Shown here piece by piece: positions 62,845 through 64,000 of a DNA stretch of 64,000 nucleotides. The stretch is taken from assembly GCF_900113015.1 (NCBI RefSeq), contig NZ_FONV01000001.1, forward strand, positions 310,001-374,000, written 5' to 3'. Made by a program: the position numbers and the translations under genes. Positions within the stretch are counted from its first letter, which is position 1; every line of letters starts with the position of its first letter. The notes beneath the pieces were generated by a model. It did no database searches. It saw only the letters and a program-made list of their open reading frames with translations, and had not been told where the DNA came from. Source of the stretch: Actinoplanes philippinensis. Lineage in GTDB: Bacteria; Actinomycetota; Actinomycetes; Mycobacteriales; Micromonosporaceae.

Positions 62845-63645
62845 ATGCAGGACAACGAGGCGTTCGTGCGCGAGGTGCACGACAAAGGGCTCGCCTACGA
62901 CCTACCGGTGATGACCCGGCGCCGCATGCTGACCGCGGTCGGCGGCGCCGGGGCCCTGGCCGTGGCCGGCGGCGCGCTGCTCGGCGGATCCGCCGACCCG
63001 GCGCTCGCGGCGTGCGCGGCCGAGGTCGACTCGGAGACCGCCGGACCGTACCCGGCGGACGGCTCCAACGGGCCCAACGTCCGCGTGCTGTCCGGAATCG
63101 TGCGCAGCGACATCCGGTCGTCGTTCGGCACCTCGACGACCACCGCGCCCGGCGTGCCGCTGCAGTTCTCGCTCACCGTGCTCAACTCGGCGTGCACCCC
63201 GACCGTGGGCGCGGCGATCTACGCCTGGCACTGCGACCGGGCCGGACGGTACTCGCTCTACTCCTCGGGCGTGACCAACCAGAACTACCTGCGCGGCATC
63301 CAGGTGACCAACTCGTCCGGCACGGTGACGTTCACCAGCATCTACCCCGGCTGCTACGCGGGCCGGTGGCCGCACATCCACTTCGAGGTGTACTCGTCCC
63401 TGGCCGCGGCGACCAGCGCCTCCGGGCCGATCAGGAAGACATCCCAGATCGCGCTGCCGGAATCGGTCTCCCGCGCCGTCTACGCGGGCGCCACCGGCTA
63501 CGCGCAGAGCGTCACCAACCTGAGCCGCATCACCCTGGCCAGTGACATGGTCTTCGGCGACGACCTGGCCGCCACCCAGATGGCCACCGTGACCGGCTCG
63601 GTCTCCGCCGGTTACGTAGCCAACCTGACCATCACCGTCCCGTAG
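62845..63645 (+). CDS. Tat-exported intradiol-dioxygenase-like protein
   Basis: A 266-residue exported protein. A long n-region leads to the Tat motif TRRRMLTAVGGAGALAVAGG (RR at 25-27), with cleavage likely after ADPALA. The mature part matches the intradiol dioxygenase fold: YAWHCDRAGRYSLYSS, NYLRGIQVTNSSGTVTFTSI and YPGCYAGRWPHIHFEVY. The four Fe(III) ligand positions can be matched to Tyr136 (or Tyr139), Tyr171, His177 and His179. It may open catechol-type rings outside the cell; many secreted members have no proven substrate. ATG 62845 has AAGGAGG as ribosome site. Confidence 0.88.
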   Translation: MQDNEAFVREVHDKGLAYDLPVMTRRRMLTAVGGAGALAVAGGALLGGSADPALAACAAEVDSETAGPYPADGSNGPNVRVLSGIVRSDIRSSFGTSTTTAPGVPLQFSLTVLNSACTPTVGAAIYAWHCDRAGRYSLYSSGVTNQNYLRGIQVTNSSGTVTFTSIYPGCYAGRWPHIHFEVYSSLAAATSASGPIRKTSQIALPESVSRAVYAGATGYAQSVTNLSRITLASDMVFGDDLAATQMATVTGSVSAGYVANLTITVP

Positions 63646-63666
63646 CCCACACCTTCCCCCCGGACC

Positions 63667-63707
63667 GAACGGCCGTCGCCCTCCTCCTCCCGCGGCGGCG
63701 GCCGTTC
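63667..63707 (+). terminator. Hairpin terminator after the dioxygenase-like gene
   Basis: GAACGGCCG (63667-63675) pairs with CGGCCGTTC (63699-63707), with a further near-pairing CGCC/GGCG inside. It is 22 nt after the stop, without a T-run. Confidence 0.6.
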
Positions 63708-63871
63708 TCCACCCACCCGGCCGACGCCCAACGCTCCCCGCAGCACCGACTCCACCGGCATGGCCCGCACCGGCGTCTCCACCGCATCGAGACACCGCTG
63801 CCAGCCACACCGCCCGTCCCGCCACGCCTGCGGAACTGTCGAACCCGCACCGACAACCCCGGACCCAGCCG

Positions 63872-64000
63872 GCGCTCAGGGCTGCCCTGACGGCACCGCA
63901 CCGGCGGCCACCCGAAGAACGCCCACCGTCAGCGAGACACGAGAGCCGGCCCGCGCTCAGGACCGTCCCGACGGCACCGCACCGGCGCCCACCCGAAGAA
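63872..64000. repeat. Imperfect 48-bp direct repeat, period 81 bp, at the window edge
   Basis: Units at 63872-63919 and 63953-64000 match at 43 of 48 positions, including a shared 17-bp core and the end CCACCCGAAGAA. The second unit ends exactly at the last base, so the array may continue outside. No convincing gene is seen in 63708-64000; the open frames there are Arg-rich and look non-coding. Confidence 0.75.

Noticed and set aside
63632..63901. Arg-rich 89-residue minus-strand frame at the right end
   Set aside because: It overlaps the dioxygenase-like stop and its terminator hairpin, and has the composition of a non-coding GC-rich frame.

Overview
The window is very G+C-rich, with GTG and TTG starts, many 4-nt ATGA/GTGA overlaps, ATP-binding LuxR regulators, an ECF-like sigma factor and STAS/HATPase regulators. 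This points to a soil actinomycete, most likely of the Micromonosporaceae (Actinoplanes-like). The lineage is an inference from style, not from a marker gene. I saw no rRNA, tRNA, CRISPR array, transposase or integrase.

Left part (1-5.3 kb): short catabolic/regulatory units, namely a GntR regulator, an alpha/beta hydrolase divergent from a LysR regulator, and a TetR regulator divergent from an epoxide-hydrolase-like protein whose catalytic Asp and His are both replaced. A broken gene remnant follows.

5.3-15.1 kb: a complete aerobic carbon monoxide dehydrogenase locus on the minus strand, transcribed coxM-coxS-coxL-xdhC(YHS)-mocA-coxD(MoxR)-coxG-coxE, with a second xdhC divergent from it. CoxL carries the form I (true CO-oxidising) active-site loop AYACSFR. 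The genes overlap or nearly abut, so the enzyme, its molybdenum-cytosine-dinucleotide cofactor supply and its maturation factors should be made together.

15-35 kb: single genes and small operons: an aminoglycoside-phosphotransferase-like kinase with a hydrolase, a secreted phytase-like esterase, two ATP-binding LuxR regulators, an ECF-like sigma factor next to a membrane-anchored multicopper oxidase, a quinone-oxidoreductase pair divergent from a Dabb/DUF2306 pair across a striking double operator, a divergent second EF-Tu gene, a Fes-like esterase, a redoxin and a secreted DUF4360 protein.

35-41 kb: a NarL-type two-component system divergent from an ABC-2 exporter. About 730 bp separate them and contain a 189-bp tandem duplication plus a (GAGAGC)9 microsatellite. 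A CDP-alcohol phosphatidyltransferase and a small protein follow.

41-47.6 kb: glycerol utilisation. glpF-glpK-glpD on one strand is divergent from an IclR regulator overlapped by a second glycerol kinase. 47.6-51 kb: small redox and regulatory genes, including STAS and STAS-HATPase proteins.

51-63.6 kb: a Wzx/Wzy-type exopolysaccharide operon (deacetylase, sugar aminotransferase, glycosyltransferase, Wzz/BY-kinase-like protein with a damaged P-loop, flippase, polymerase, exported toroid-like protein, FemAB-like transferase). It runs into an aromatic-type FAD monooxygenase and is followed by a Tat-exported intradiol-dioxygenase-like protein. The last 130 bp carry an imperfect direct repeat that reaches the window edge.
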